Shown: positions 20,253 to 28,771 of the stretch, piece after piece
Layout of the letters: the number at the start of each line of letters is the position of its first letter
Position numbering within the stretch: the stretch's first letter is position 1
NCBI RefSeq assembly: GCF_005860775.1
Contig: NZ_VCHQ01000008.1
Location: forward strand, 124,001-188,000
Direction of reading: 5' to 3'
Origin: Klebsiella indica
Lineage (GTDB): Bacteria; Pseudomonadota; Gammaproteobacteria; Enterobacterales; Enterobacteriaceae
DNA length: 64,000 bases
The notes under the pieces: generated by a model
The model's database searches: none
What the model saw: the letters and a program-made list of their open reading frames with translations, nothing else
What the model was told of the DNA's origin: nothing
Position numbers and translations under genes: made by a program

Positions 20253-20273
20253 AAGTGAAACGGTGTTTTAATT
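20253..20273 (+). promoter_or_regulatory. KdgR box upstream of kdgF
   Basis: The sequence beginning AAGTGAAACGGTGTTTTA fits the KdgR operator pattern (a GAAAC...GTTTT dyad in AT-rich flanks). It ends 17 bp before the kdgF start, a repressing position. KdgR is the pectin-catabolism repressor; its gene is not in the window. Confidence 0.65.
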
Positions 20274-20290
20274 AACTACAGGACGACCAG

Positions 20291-20617
20291 ATGTTTATTT
20301 TCCATAAAGAGACCACCCTTGAAGATCTGGGCAATGGCGTAACCCGCCGCATCCTTGCGCACGATGGCAACATGATGGCGGTCGAGGTGAACTTCGAAGC
20401 AGGCGCCATCGGGCCGATGCATAACCATCCCCACGAACAACTCACCTATGTTCTTTCCGGCGAGTTTGAATTCACCATCGGCGATGAAAAACATGTGGTG
20501 AGCGCAGGCGATACCCTCTACAAGAAACCAGAGATTATGCATGGCTGTATCTGCCTGAAACCAGGTACGCTTCTTGATACTTTTACCCCGATTCGCCAGG
20601 ATTTTCTGCAAAAGTAA
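20291..20617 (+). CDS. kdgF: KdgF-type cupin, unsaturated uronate ring-opening protein
   Basis: Small cupin of 108 residues that converts unsaturated uronates released from pectin oligomers to the linear keto form that enters the KduI/KduD route. The metal-binding cupin motif is HNHPHEQLTYVLSGEFEF (His44, His46, His48, Gln50) with a second His84 in IMHGCICL. A KdgR box lies 17 bp upstream. It precedes the tog importer on the same strand but is separated from it by 868 bp that include an ERIC element, so it probably has its own transcript. Confidence 0.88.
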   Translation: MFIFHKETTLEDLGNGVTRRILAHDGNMMAVEVNFEAGAIGPMHNHPHEQLTYVLSGEFEFTIGDEKHVVSAGDTLYKKPEIMHGCICLKPGTLLDTFTPIRQDFLQK

Positions 20618-20781
20618 TATCTCATCTCCGGGGCATGCCCTGCGTGCCCTGATGCGAGTCAGTGACGCCATTTATGCGATTTTATGGTGTCACGTCTGTC
20701 GGCGTGAATCTCTTTTTTCCGGTTGCTGAAAACCACAAACAAACGATATCCGAAATTATTGCGGATGAATCGGGATAACTC

Positions 20782-20909
<128 letters not shown>

Positions 20910-21183
20910 AGTAAACAACATCCTGGTTTTTCGCCAGAACCACCGCTTAATCGCACCTTTCTGGCTGTAACAAAGCCTGATTCCCCCGTAAATGGCCTTT
21001 CACTGACGTGCATCAGCGTCCCCCACCATTTTCTGAACTTTCCCGCTAAAAATAACTGTCCTAAAGTAGATTTTATCCAAATCATTAACAAGGCTAATTA
21101 TTTCCCCCACCCGGCTTTTACCAGCTCGCGCCTCATCCTGTTTCAGGCCCATTTTCCCGGTAAAATGCGCGCCTCCGCACCTT

Positions 21184-21280
21184 TTTGAAACATCGTTTCG
21201 ACTTTGATCACATTTCCGCGATGAACTGAATGACTCTGTGATAAATAGCAATAAAATAAAATTAAAACGGCGTTTTACAA
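21184..21280 (+). promoter_or_regulatory. togMNAB control region: two KdgR boxes and a CRP-like site
   Basis: Two KdgR-like boxes are visible: TTTGAAACATCGTTTCGAC (21184-21202) and ATTAAAACGGCGTTTTACAA (21261-21280), about 76 bp apart. A possible CRP site overlaps the right arm of the first (21196-21215; read on the minus strand it has TGTGA...TCGAA). togM starts about 205 bp further on. Repression by KdgR and activation by CRP would match known pectin regulons. Confidence 0.6.
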
Positions 21281-21485
21281 AATCAGGACGCAAGGTAAGA
21301 CAAAATCAAAAAACACATGCTCTGCAAGGATAAGTAGAGCGAAAACGTTCTCAATAAGTAAAAAGCGCATTAAGGAATGACTCACGGCTGACATAGCAAA
21401 AACACATTAACTTTCCGGCGGCGGCGCCCGCGGGAAAGGCAGTCAACAGAATCCGTATTAAAACTCGTAAGCCAGGTAGGTATGT

Positions 21486-22376
21486 ATGAATGAAAACAAG
21501 CTCCTGGGATTGGCATGGATATCGCCCTATATTATCGGGCTGATAGTCTTTACCGCCTTTCCCTTTGTTTCATCTTTCTTCCTCAGTTTCACTGAGTACG
21601 ATTTGATGAATCCACCGGTGTTTAACGGCATCGAAAACTATCGCTACATGCTGACCGAAGATAGCCTCTTCTGGAAATCCATGGGCGTGACGTTCGCGTA
21701 TGTCTTTTTAACCATTCCGTTAAAACTGGCTTTCGCGCTGGGGATCGCTTTTGTCCTCAACTTCAAACTGCGTGGTATCGGTTTTTTCCGTACCGCCTAC
21801 TACATCCCCTCGATTCTCGGTAGCTCCGTGGCGATCGCCGTCCTGTGGCGCGCGCTGTTTGCAATCGACGGGCTGCTGAACAGCTTTATTGGCGTATTCG
21901 GCTTCGATCCGGTCAACTGGCTCGGCGAACCTTCGCTGGCGCTGATGTCCGTTACCCTGCTGCGCGTCTGGCAGTTTGGTTCCGCGATGGTGATCTTCCT
22001 CGCGGCGTTGCAGAACGTGCCGCAGTCTCAATATGAGGCAGCGATGATCGATGGCGCGTCAAAATGGCAGATGTTTATGAAGGTCACGGTACCGCTGATC
22101 ACCCCGGTGATTTTCTTCAACTTCATTATGCAGACCACTCAGGCGTTCCAGGAGTTTACCGGCCCGTACGTCATTACCGGCGGTGGCCCAACCTATTCCA
22201 CCTATCTGTTCTCACTCTATATCTACGACACCGCATTTAAGTACTTCGATATGGGTTACGGCGCGGCGCTGGCGTGGGTGCTGTTCCTGGTGGTCGCGGT
22301 CTTTGCCGCCATTGCGTTTAAGTCTTCGAAATATTGGGTGTTCTACTCCGCCGATAAGGGAGGCAAAAATGGCTGA
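21486..22376 (+). CDS. togM: Oligogalacturonide ABC transporter permease TogM
   Basis: First membrane subunit of the TogMNAB importer for oligogalacturonides from pectin. It is 296 residues with six hydrophobic helices. The MalF-type EAA loop that contacts the ATPase reads QYEAAMIDGASKWQMFMKV. It belongs to the CUT1 sugar permease family. The stop overlaps the togN start by 8 bp, so translation is coupled. Confidence 0.93.
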   Translation: MNENKLLGLAWISPYIIGLIVFTAFPFVSSFFLSFTEYDLMNPPVFNGIENYRYMLTEDSLFWKSMGVTFAYVFLTIPLKLAFALGIAFVLNFKLRGIGFFRTAYYIPSILGSSVAIAVLWRALFAIDGLLNSFIGVFGFDPVNWLGEPSLALMSVTLLRVWQFGSAMVIFLAALQNVPQSQYEAAMIDGASKWQMFMKVTVPLITPVIFFNFIMQTTQAFQEFTGPYVITGGGPTYSTYLFSLYIYDTAFKYFDMGYGAALAWVLFLVVAVFAAIAFKSSKYWVFYSADKGGKNG

Positions 22377-23271
22377 TATTCAACAAATCTCTGAAGCAAG
22401 AGACATCGCCGCACGTGAAGTCGCACGAACTCTGCGTCGTGAAAAAATCAGTCGCTCGATTCGCTATGTGATCCTGCTGTTCGTCGGCCTGCTGATGCTC
22501 TACCCGCTGGCATGGATGTTCTCGGCGTCGTTCAAACCGAATCACGAGATCTTCACCACCCTGAGTCTGTGGCCTGCCCACGCGACCTGGGAGGGTTTTA
22601 TCAACGGCTGGAAAACCGGGACTGAGTACAACTTCGGTCACTACATGCTGAACACCTTCAAGTATGTCATTCCGAAAGTACTGCTGACCATTATCTCCTC
22701 CACCATCGTGGCCTACGGCTTCGCCCGCTTCGAGATCCCGTGGAAGAAATTCTGGTTCGCCACCCTTATCACCACCATGCTCCTGCCGAGCACCGTGCTG
22801 CTGATCCCCCAGTACCTGATGTTCCGTGAAATGGGCATGCTGAACAGCTATCTGCCGCTGTACCTGCCGTTGGCCTTCGCCACCCAGGGGTTCTTCGTCT
22901 TTATGCTGATTCAGTTCCTGCGCGGCGTCCCCCGCGATATGGAAGAAGCGGCGCAGATCGATGGCTGCAACTCCATTCAGGTGCTGTGGTACGTCGTGGT
23001 GCCGATTCTGAAACCGGCGATTATCTCCGTCGCGCTGTTCCAGTTTATGTGGTCGATGAACGACTTTATCGGCCCGCTGATTTACGTCTACAGCGTCGAT
23101 AAATATCCAATTGCACTGGCGCTGAAAATGTCCATCGACGTCACGGAAGGCGCTCCGTGGAACGAAATTCTGGCAATGGCGAGTATCTCCATTCTGCCGT
23201 CCATCATCGTGTTCTTCCTGGCACAACGCTACTTCGTACAGGGCGTAACCAGCAGCGGAATTAAAGGTTAA
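22369..23271 (+). CDS. togN: Oligogalacturonide ABC transporter permease TogN
   Basis: Second membrane subunit of the importer, 300 residues, MalG-type. The EAA loop is MEEAAQIDGCNSIQVLWYVV. The start was taken at MADIQQISEARD, which has GGGAGG upstream and overlaps togM by 8 bp; the open frame itself runs further back into togM. togA follows after 12 bp. Confidence 0.93.
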   Translation: MADIQQISEARDIAAREVARTLRREKISRSIRYVILLFVGLLMLYPLAWMFSASFKPNHEIFTTLSLWPAHATWEGFINGWKTGTEYNFGHYMLNTFKYVIPKVLLTIISSTIVAYGFARFEIPWKKFWFATLITTMLLPSTVLLIPQYLMFREMGMLNSYLPLYLPLAFATQGFFVFMLIQFLRGVPRDMEEAAQIDGCNSIQVLWYVVVPILKPAIISVALFQFMWSMNDFIGPLIYVYSVDKYPIALALKMSIDVTEGAPWNEILAMASISILPSIIVFFLAQRYFVQGVTSSGIKG

Positions 23272-23283
23272 GAGGGAAATATC

Positions 23284-24411
23284 ATGGCTGAAGTTATTTT
23301 CAACAAACTGGAAAAGGTCTACTCCAACGGCTTCAAAGCGGTACATGGTATCGATCTGAAAATCGCTGATGGCGAGTTTATGGTCATCGTTGGCCCCTCC
23401 GGCTGCGCCAAATCCACCACCCTGCGCATGCTGGCCGGTCTGGAAACCATCAGCGGCGGCGAGGTGCGCATCGGGGAAAAAATCGTCAACAATCTCGCGC
23501 CAAAAGAACGCGGGATCGCGATGGTATTTCAGAACTATGCGCTTTACCCCCATATGACCGTCCGCGAAAATCTCGCTTTCGGCCTGAAGCTGAGCAAAAT
23601 GCCGAAGGATAAAATTGACGCCCATGTGAACGAAGCGGCAAAAATTCTCGAACTGGAAGAGTTGCTGGATCGCCTGCCTCGTCAGCTCTCCGGCGGCCAG
23701 GCGCAGCGCGTGGCGGTTGGCCGCGCAATTGTGAAAAAACCCGATGTATTCCTGTTCGATGAACCGCTCTCTAACCTTGATGCCAAGCTGCGTGCCTCAA
23801 TGCGTATCCGCATTTCCGATCTACACAAACAGTTGAAGAAATCCGGCAAACCGGCGACCACCGTATACGTGACCCACGATCAGACTGAAGCGATGACCAT
23901 GGGCGATCGCATTTGCGTAATGAAGCTGGGCCATATCATGCAGGTTGATACCCCGGACAACCTCTACCATAAGCCGAAAAATATGTTTGTAGCCGGTTTT
24001 ATCGGCGCGCCGGAGATGAATATCCGCCCCAGCCAGTTGGTTGAACACGCGGGTCGCCTGCACCTGACCATTGGCGATGAGCTGCTGCCGTTAAACGACA
24101 CCCTGCAGAGTAAAGTCGCCGCGCATAAGGACCAACAGGTATTCTTCGGTGTGCGCCCGGAGTTCGTCTCTCTCTCCGATGAACCGTTTGCCGAAGGATC
24201 ATGCACTGGCGAAATGGTGCGCGTGGAAAATATGGGACATGAATTCTTCGTCTATCTGAAGGTTGCGGATTATGAACTGACCGCCCGCGTTCCGTCAGAT
24301 GAAGCGAAACCCATGATTGAGAAAGGGCTTCATCGTAAGGTGCATTTCAAATTTGATTTCAACAAGTGCCATATTTTTGACGCTAAAACTGAACAGAACA
24401 TCTCTCTGTGA
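23284..24411 (+). CDS. togA: Oligogalacturonide ABC transporter ATP-binding protein TogA
   Basis: ATPase of the importer, 375 residues, of the MalK/UgpC type with a C-terminal regulatory beta domain. Seen are Walker A (GPSGCAKSTT), Q-loop (MVFQNYALYPHM), signature LSGGQAQR, Walker B (VFLFDEPLSNLD) and the switch His (YVTHDQTEAM). Walker A has Ala where Gly normally precedes Lys. It is the third gene of togMNAB, with togB starting 16 bp later. Confidence 0.94.
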   Translation: MAEVIFNKLEKVYSNGFKAVHGIDLKIADGEFMVIVGPSGCAKSTTLRMLAGLETISGGEVRIGEKIVNNLAPKERGIAMVFQNYALYPHMTVRENLAFGLKLSKMPKDKIDAHVNEAAKILELEELLDRLPRQLSGGQAQRVAVGRAIVKKPDVFLFDEPLSNLDAKLRASMRIRISDLHKQLKKSGKPATTVYVTHDQTEAMTMGDRICVMKLGHIMQVDTPDNLYHKPKNMFVAGFIGAPEMNIRPSQLVEHAGRLHLTIGDELLPLNDTLQSKVAAHKDQQVFFGVRPEFVSLSDEPFAEGSCTGEMVRVENMGHEFFVYLKVADYELTARVPSDEAKPMIEKGLHRKVHFKFDFNKCHIFDAKTEQNISL

Positions 24412-24427
24412 ACACTGGAGTATTAAA

Positions 24428-25714
24428 ATGAAAAAAGTGCTTTTAAGCGCCGCAATCTCCGCAACTCTGAGCCTTACCGCGCTGCCGTCAATGGCAAAAG
24501 ATGTCGACCTGCGTATGTCGTGGTGGGGCGGCAATGGTCGCCACCAGGTCACCCTGAAGGCGCTGGAAGAGTTCCACAAGCAAAACCCGGATATTAACGT
24601 TAAAGCGGAATATACCGGCTGGGATGGCCACCTTTCGCGCCTGACCACGCAAATCGCTGGCGGTACCGAGCCGGACGTGATGCAGACCAACTGGAACTGG
24701 CTGCCCATCTTCTCGAAAAATGGCGAAGGCTTCTACGATCTGAATAAGATGAAGGACGTTATCGATCTGAGCCAATTTCCGGCCAAAGAGCTGCAATCCA
24801 CCACCGTGGACGGCAAGCTCAACGGTATACCGATCTCCGTTACCGCTCGCGTGTTCTACTTCAACAACGAGACCTGGAAAAAAGCGGGCATTGCGTATCC
24901 GAAAACCTGGGACGAGCTGATGGCGGCGGGTAAAACCTTCGAAAGCAAGCTCGGTAAAGAGTACTACCCGGTGGTGCTGGAGCACCAGGATACGCTGGCG
25001 CTGTTGAATTCATATATGGTGCAGAAGTACAACCAACCGGCAATCGACGAGAAGACGAAGAAATTCTCCTGGAGCAAAGCGCAGTGGGTTGAATTCTTCC
25101 AGATGTATAAAAAATTAATTGATAGCCACGTGATGCCGGACACCAAATACTACGCGTCATTCGGCAAGAGCAATATGTATGAAATGAAGCCGTGGATTCA
25201 GGGCGAGTGGGCGGGAACCTACATGTGGAACTCGACGATCACCAAATACTCCGACAACCTGAAGCCACCGGCGAAGCTGGAACTGGGGGCGTATCCGATG
25301 CTGCCAGGCGCGACCGACGCGGGCCTGTTCTTTAAACCGGCGCAGATGCTCTCCATCGGCAAGTCAACGAAAAACCCGCAAGCGGCAGCGAAACTCATTA
25401 ACTTCCTGCTGAACAGCAAGGAAGGCGTTGATACCCTGGGCCTGGAGCGTGGCGTACCATTGAGTCAAGTGGCGGTGAAATACCTGACCGAAGACGGCAC
25501 CATCAAAGCCGATGACCCGGCAGTCTCTGGCCTGAAACTGGCTCAGTCTCTGCCGACCAAACTGTCTGTGTCACCTTACTTCGATGACCCACAGATCGTC
25601 GCCCAGTTCGGCACCACTCTGCAGTACATTGATTATGGGCAGAAAACCGTAGAAGAGGCGGCGGCGGACTTCCAGCGTCAGTCTGACCGTATCCTGCGTC
25701 GCGCAATGCGCTAA
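24428..25714 (+). CDS. togB: Oligogalacturonide-binding periplasmic protein TogB
   Basis: Extracellular solute-binding protein (family 1) of the importer, 428 residues. A signal peptide ([20 protein letters not shown], cleaved at SMA-KDVD) sends it to the periplasm. The mature part shows the sugar-binding pattern LRMSWWGGNGRH and GTEPDVMQTNWNWLP. The start at 24428 gives the signal peptide directly; the longer frame into togA is not credible. A strong terminator-like hairpin follows 20 bp after the stop, ahead of ogl. Confidence 0.94.
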   Translation: MKKVLLSAAISATLSLTALPSMAKDVDLRMSWWGGNGRHQVTLKALEEFHKQNPDINVKAEYTGWDGHLSRLTTQIAGGTEPDVMQTNWNWLPIFSKNGEGFYDLNKMKDVIDLSQFPAKELQSTTVDGKLNGIPISVTARVFYFNNETWKKAGIAYPKTWDELMAAGKTFESKLGKEYYPVVLEHQDTLALLNSYMVQKYNQPAIDEKTKKFSWSKAQWVEFFQMYKKLIDSHVMPDTKYYASFGKSNMYEMKPWIQGEWAGTYMWNSTITKYSDNLKPPAKLELGAYPMLPGATDAGLFFKPAQMLSIGKSTKNPQAAAKLINFLLNSKEGVDTLGLERGVPLSQVAVKYLTEDGTIKADDPAVSGLKLAQSLPTKLSVSPYFDDPQIVAQFGTTLQYIDYGQKTVEEAAADFQRQSDRILRRAMR

Positions 25715-25734
25715 TTGTTGGTTATCAGTCCCTG

Positions 25735-25763
25735 CCCCGCAGCGCCGGCTGCGGGGTATTTTT
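25735..25763 (+). terminator. Hairpin with T-run between togB and ogl
   Basis: Perfect 9-bp stem CCCCGCAGC/GCTGCGGGG with a GCCG loop, followed by TATTTTT. It looks like an intrinsic terminator. The ogl ribosome site (AAGGAGG) starts only 5 bases later, so it more likely attenuates read-through than separates operons. Confidence 0.75.
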
Positions 25764-25779
25764 GTGCAAGGAGGGAATC

Positions 25780-26907
25780 ATGAAAGGCAAAATCATCCCG
25801 CTGAACTTTCTGCATACACAAGACAGCGAAACCGGTCACCCGGTGATCCGGATGACGCCACCGCATGTTATCTGCCATCGCAACTACTTCTATCAAAAAT
25901 GTTTTACCCGTGACGGCGGTAAGCTTATTTTCGGCGGCGCGTTTGAGGGCCACTGGAACTACTATTTACTCGATATTGCCGCGCAGAAGGCAATCCAGCT
26001 CACCGACGGTCCAGGGGATAATACCTTCGGCGGTTTTCTTTCCGATGACGATCGGTCGCTGTGGTATGTGAAAAACAACCAGCAGTTGCGTCGTGTGGAC
26101 CTGATGTCGCTGGAAGAACAGGTCGTTTATCAGGTAGATGACCAATGGGTGGCTTACGGTACCTGGGTCGCTAATAGTGATTGTAGCCAACTGGTGGGGA
26201 TTGAAATAAAAAAAAGCGACTGGCAACCCCTGACCGACTGGCGCAAATTCCGCGCCTTTTACTTTACCCGGCCGACGTGTCGGCTGATTAATATCGATCT
26301 GCGCAGCGGCGAACAGCGCGTGGTTTTGCAGGAGAAACGCTGGCTCGGTCATCCGATTTACCGCCCGTTTGATAACCGCACTATCGCCTTCTGTCATGAG
26401 GGGCCACGGGATGCGATCGATGCCCGGATGTGGCTTATCGACGCGGACGGCAGCAATATGCGTAAGGTTCGCCAGCACCAGCCGGGAGAGAGTTTCACCC
26501 ACGAGTTCTGGGTGCCGGATGGCTCCGCGCTTTACTATGTTGCGCATCAGGAAAACGATCCGCATCGCTATCTGTGCTGCGCCGACCCGACGACGCTGAA
26601 GAATAGCCAGTTGATGGCCATTCCCCCCTGCTCACATCTGATGAGCAATCAAGATGGTTCCCTGGTGGTCGGCGACGGCGCGCCGCACAGCACCGGCGAT
26701 ATTCAGCTTAACGATCCGTTTATTTGGGTATTTGATATTCGTACCAATAAGCAGACCGCGGTTTGCCGCCATGACTCGACATGGAAAGTGATCGACGGCG
26801 AGCGTCAGGCGACGCACCCACATCCGTCATTTTCACCGGATAACCGCTGGGTGCTGTTCACGTCCGATAAAGAAGGCATGCCGGCGCTGTATCTGGCGGA
26901 AGTGTAA
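25780..26907 (+). CDS. ogl: Oligogalacturonate lyase (copy 1)
   Basis: Cytoplasmic lyase (polysaccharide lyase family 22) that splits unsaturated digalacturonate into 5-keto-4-deoxyuronate. It is 375 residues from ATG 25780, which has a strong AAGGAGG site. The fold is a seven-bladed beta-propeller. Conserved active-site segments include ICHRNYFYQKCF, HPIYRPFDN, FCHEGPRD, THEFWVPDG and ATHPHPSFSPD. It is the last gene of the tog cluster, so uptake and first cleavage are linked. A paralogue lies at 34501-35676. Confidence 0.9.
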   Translation: MKGKIIPLNFLHTQDSETGHPVIRMTPPHVICHRNYFYQKCFTRDGGKLIFGGAFEGHWNYYLLDIAAQKAIQLTDGPGDNTFGGFLSDDDRSLWYVKNNQQLRRVDLMSLEEQVVYQVDDQWVAYGTWVANSDCSQLVGIEIKKSDWQPLTDWRKFRAFYFTRPTCRLINIDLRSGEQRVVLQEKRWLGHPIYRPFDNRTIAFCHEGPRDAIDARMWLIDADGSNMRKVRQHQPGESFTHEFWVPDGSALYYVAHQENDPHRYLCCADPTTLKNSQLMAIPPCSHLMSNQDGSLVVGDGAPHSTGDIQLNDPFIWVFDIRTNKQTAVCRHDSTWKVIDGERQATHPHPSFSPDNRWVLFTSDKEGMPALYLAEV

Positions 26908-27319
26908 TACTGCAGCGTCGTCCCTCTGATTTCATCCCCCTCACACAAAGCCGTCTCTTGAGCAGATCTTCTGGTCAAGAGACATTGTCTGCCGGCGCCA
27001 GGGATAACCCCCTGCCGATCGGTGAAGCGCCATTCGCCAGGTTTTATTGCCGGTCAGAAGAATTCGGTTAACAGGTGGTGTTGGCGAAATGACGCATTTT
27101 TATTTTTGCCTGATTTTGGTCGGTGGATTGTTCCGTTCACCGTCAATACGAAGATATTGGTTATATCCACAGCCCGTGAACGACACCGCATAAAAAACCC
27201 GATGGCGGGCTTAACCGGCCCGCGTTCGCCTGACTGGGGATTTCCTGTATCCACAACAAGGATGACATTCACAACCCGCCCAAGGTCAAAGGCGGGTTAT
27301 TAACAACACTTAAATACTA
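26908..27319. other. Intergenic region between ogl and cscA with hairpins
   Basis: No gene is convincing here. Visible structure: a 9-bp inverted repeat GTCTCTTGA/TCAAGAGAC (26953-26961 / 26975-26983), a GCGGGC/GCCCGC hairpin (27205-27223), and an 8-bp repeat AACCCGCC/GGCGGGTT (27273-27298). The flanking genes converge, so these probably end transcription from both sides. Confidence 0.5.
27192..27223 (-). terminator. Probable terminator of the cscB-cscA transcript
   Basis: Read on the minus strand, a GCGGGC/GCCCGC stem is followed by CATCGGG and six T. It lies about 100 bp past the cscA stop. Confidence 0.4.
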
Positions 27320-28753
27320 TCATTCGAGCTGCCAGGCACCCGCTTCAGTTAAAAATGCGCAACCGCTCCAGGCAAACAGCGCCAGTTCGCGACGGCCTGC
27401 ATCCGGATATATCCGGCTGCTAAGACACGCCTCCCCTTCATTAACAAACACTTCCACGGAAGAGCTATCGAAGAATATCCGCAGTTTGAGATCCTCACCA
27501 GCGGCCAAAGGTACGCTACGCGTCCCGCACAGACCATACTGCGGATAATGGCGTTCCAGTACCAGGCGCTGCATCTGCGCATCCACATACACGCGCAGCC
27601 CCTCACCAACGCTCAGGCCATACTGTTCAGCGTGGCTATTCGCGCAATCCCAGTGCACAACAACCTCCATCGCCTCACAGCTTTCCACCATTGTGGTCTG
27701 CTGGTTTTTCAGGGTAGCGACCGGCCAGGGAAACCAGGCGCCGCGCATGCTTTCCACCTCTTTAGCCGGGCGCATTTGCAACCGATTATCCGCACTCAGG
27801 CTCACTTCACGTGGCAACGAAAGCATTCCCGCCCAGCCGTCCTGCTGCTCCGGCAGCGGTGATTCCCACATATCCAGCCAGCCAATCACGATCCGCCGAC
27901 CATCGGGGGTCAGGAAGCTTTGCGGGGCGTAAAAATCGTGGCCGTGATCCATTTCAACAAACCCGCTCTCGCGAACAAACGCCTGCCCCGGTTGCCATTC
28001 GCCGAGCAGATAGCCGCTCTGAAACAGATTTCGATTTTGATAACCTTTCGCCGCCACCCCCTGCGGGGAAAACATCAGCACACGTTTACCGTTGAGGAGA
28101 AAGAAATCCGGGCATTCCCACATATAGCCCATCTCTTTTTCCGCCTCATCGAGAATGCCCGCATCATGCCACTGGCGCAAATCAGCGGAACGATACAGCC
28201 GCACCTGCCCGGTATCGCCGTCACGAGCGCCGACGATCATGTACCAGCTATCCCCTTCTCGCCACACTTTCGGGTCGCGGAAATGGTGCATGCCTGGCGG
28301 CGTATCCACCACGATCCCCTGACGCTCAAAGTGAATACCGTCGCGGCTGGTCGCCAGACACTGCACCTGATAGAGGTTGGCTTCGTCGCCGGGATCGCCG
28401 TGGAATTTATGCCCGGTGTAAATCAGCGCCAGCGTATCACCATCAACCACCGCCGAACCAGAGAAGCAGCCGTCTTTATCCTCCGGACCTTCGGGAGCCA
28501 GCGCCACCGGCAAATGCTCCCAGTGCACCAGATCCTTACTACGCGCGTGGCCCCAGTGCATCGGCCCCCATTGTGTGGAATACGGATGATGTTGGTAAAA
28601 AGCGTGATACCAGCCATCAAACCAGACCAGGCCATTTGGATCGTTGATCCAGCCAGCTCGTGCGGCCAGGTGATAACGCGGATACCAGCGCAGGTTCAGC
28701 GTTTCATGTTTCGCCTGCAGTTCTTTCTCAGCCCTGGAAATTGAATAGATCAT
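27320..28753 (-). CDS. cscA: Sucrose hydrolase (invertase) CscA, GH32
   Basis: Cytoplasmic glycoside hydrolase family 32 enzyme that splits sucrose into glucose and fructose. It is 477 residues, exactly the E. coli CscA length. The three catalytic regions are present: WINDPNG (nucleophile Asp), HFRDPKVW (transition-state Asp) and MWECPDFF (acid/base Glu). The sucrose permease gene is 18 bp upstream on the same strand, so cscB-cscA form one unit. Confidence 0.94.
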   Translation of the reverse strand: MIYSISRAEKELQAKHETLNLRWYPRYHLAARAGWINDPNGLVWFDGWYHAFYQHHPYSTQWGPMHWGHARSKDLVHWEHLPVALAPEGPEDKDGCFSGSAVVDGDTLALIYTGHKFHGDPGDEANLYQVQCLATSRDGIHFERQGIVVDTPPGMHHFRDPKVWREGDSWYMIVGARDGDTGQVRLYRSADLRQWHDAGILDEAEKEMGYMWECPDFFLLNGKRVLMFSPQGVAAKGYQNRNLFQSGYLLGEWQPGQAFVRESGFVEMDHGHDFYAPQSFLTPDGRRIVIGWLDMWESPLPEQQDGWAGMLSLPREVSLSADNRLQMRPAKEVESMRGAWFPWPVATLKNQQTTMVESCEAMEVVVHWDCANSHAEQYGLSVGEGLRVYVDAQMQRLVLERHYPQYGLCGTRSVPLAAGEDLKLRIFFDSSSVEVFVNEGEACLSSRIYPDAGRRELALFAWSGCAFLTEAGAWQLE

Positions 28754-28771
28754 ATGCGTTACTCTTTTGCT

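Noticed and set aside
22318-23625. 435-codon minus-strand open frame opposite togN and togA
   Set aside because: It mirrors two clearly homologous genes, has low-complexity His/Gln/Asp-rich sequence typical of antisense frames, and matches no family.
27920-28744. 274-codon plus-strand frame opposite cscA
   Set aside because: Shadow frame; the GH32 catalytic motifs on the other strand settle the coding strand.
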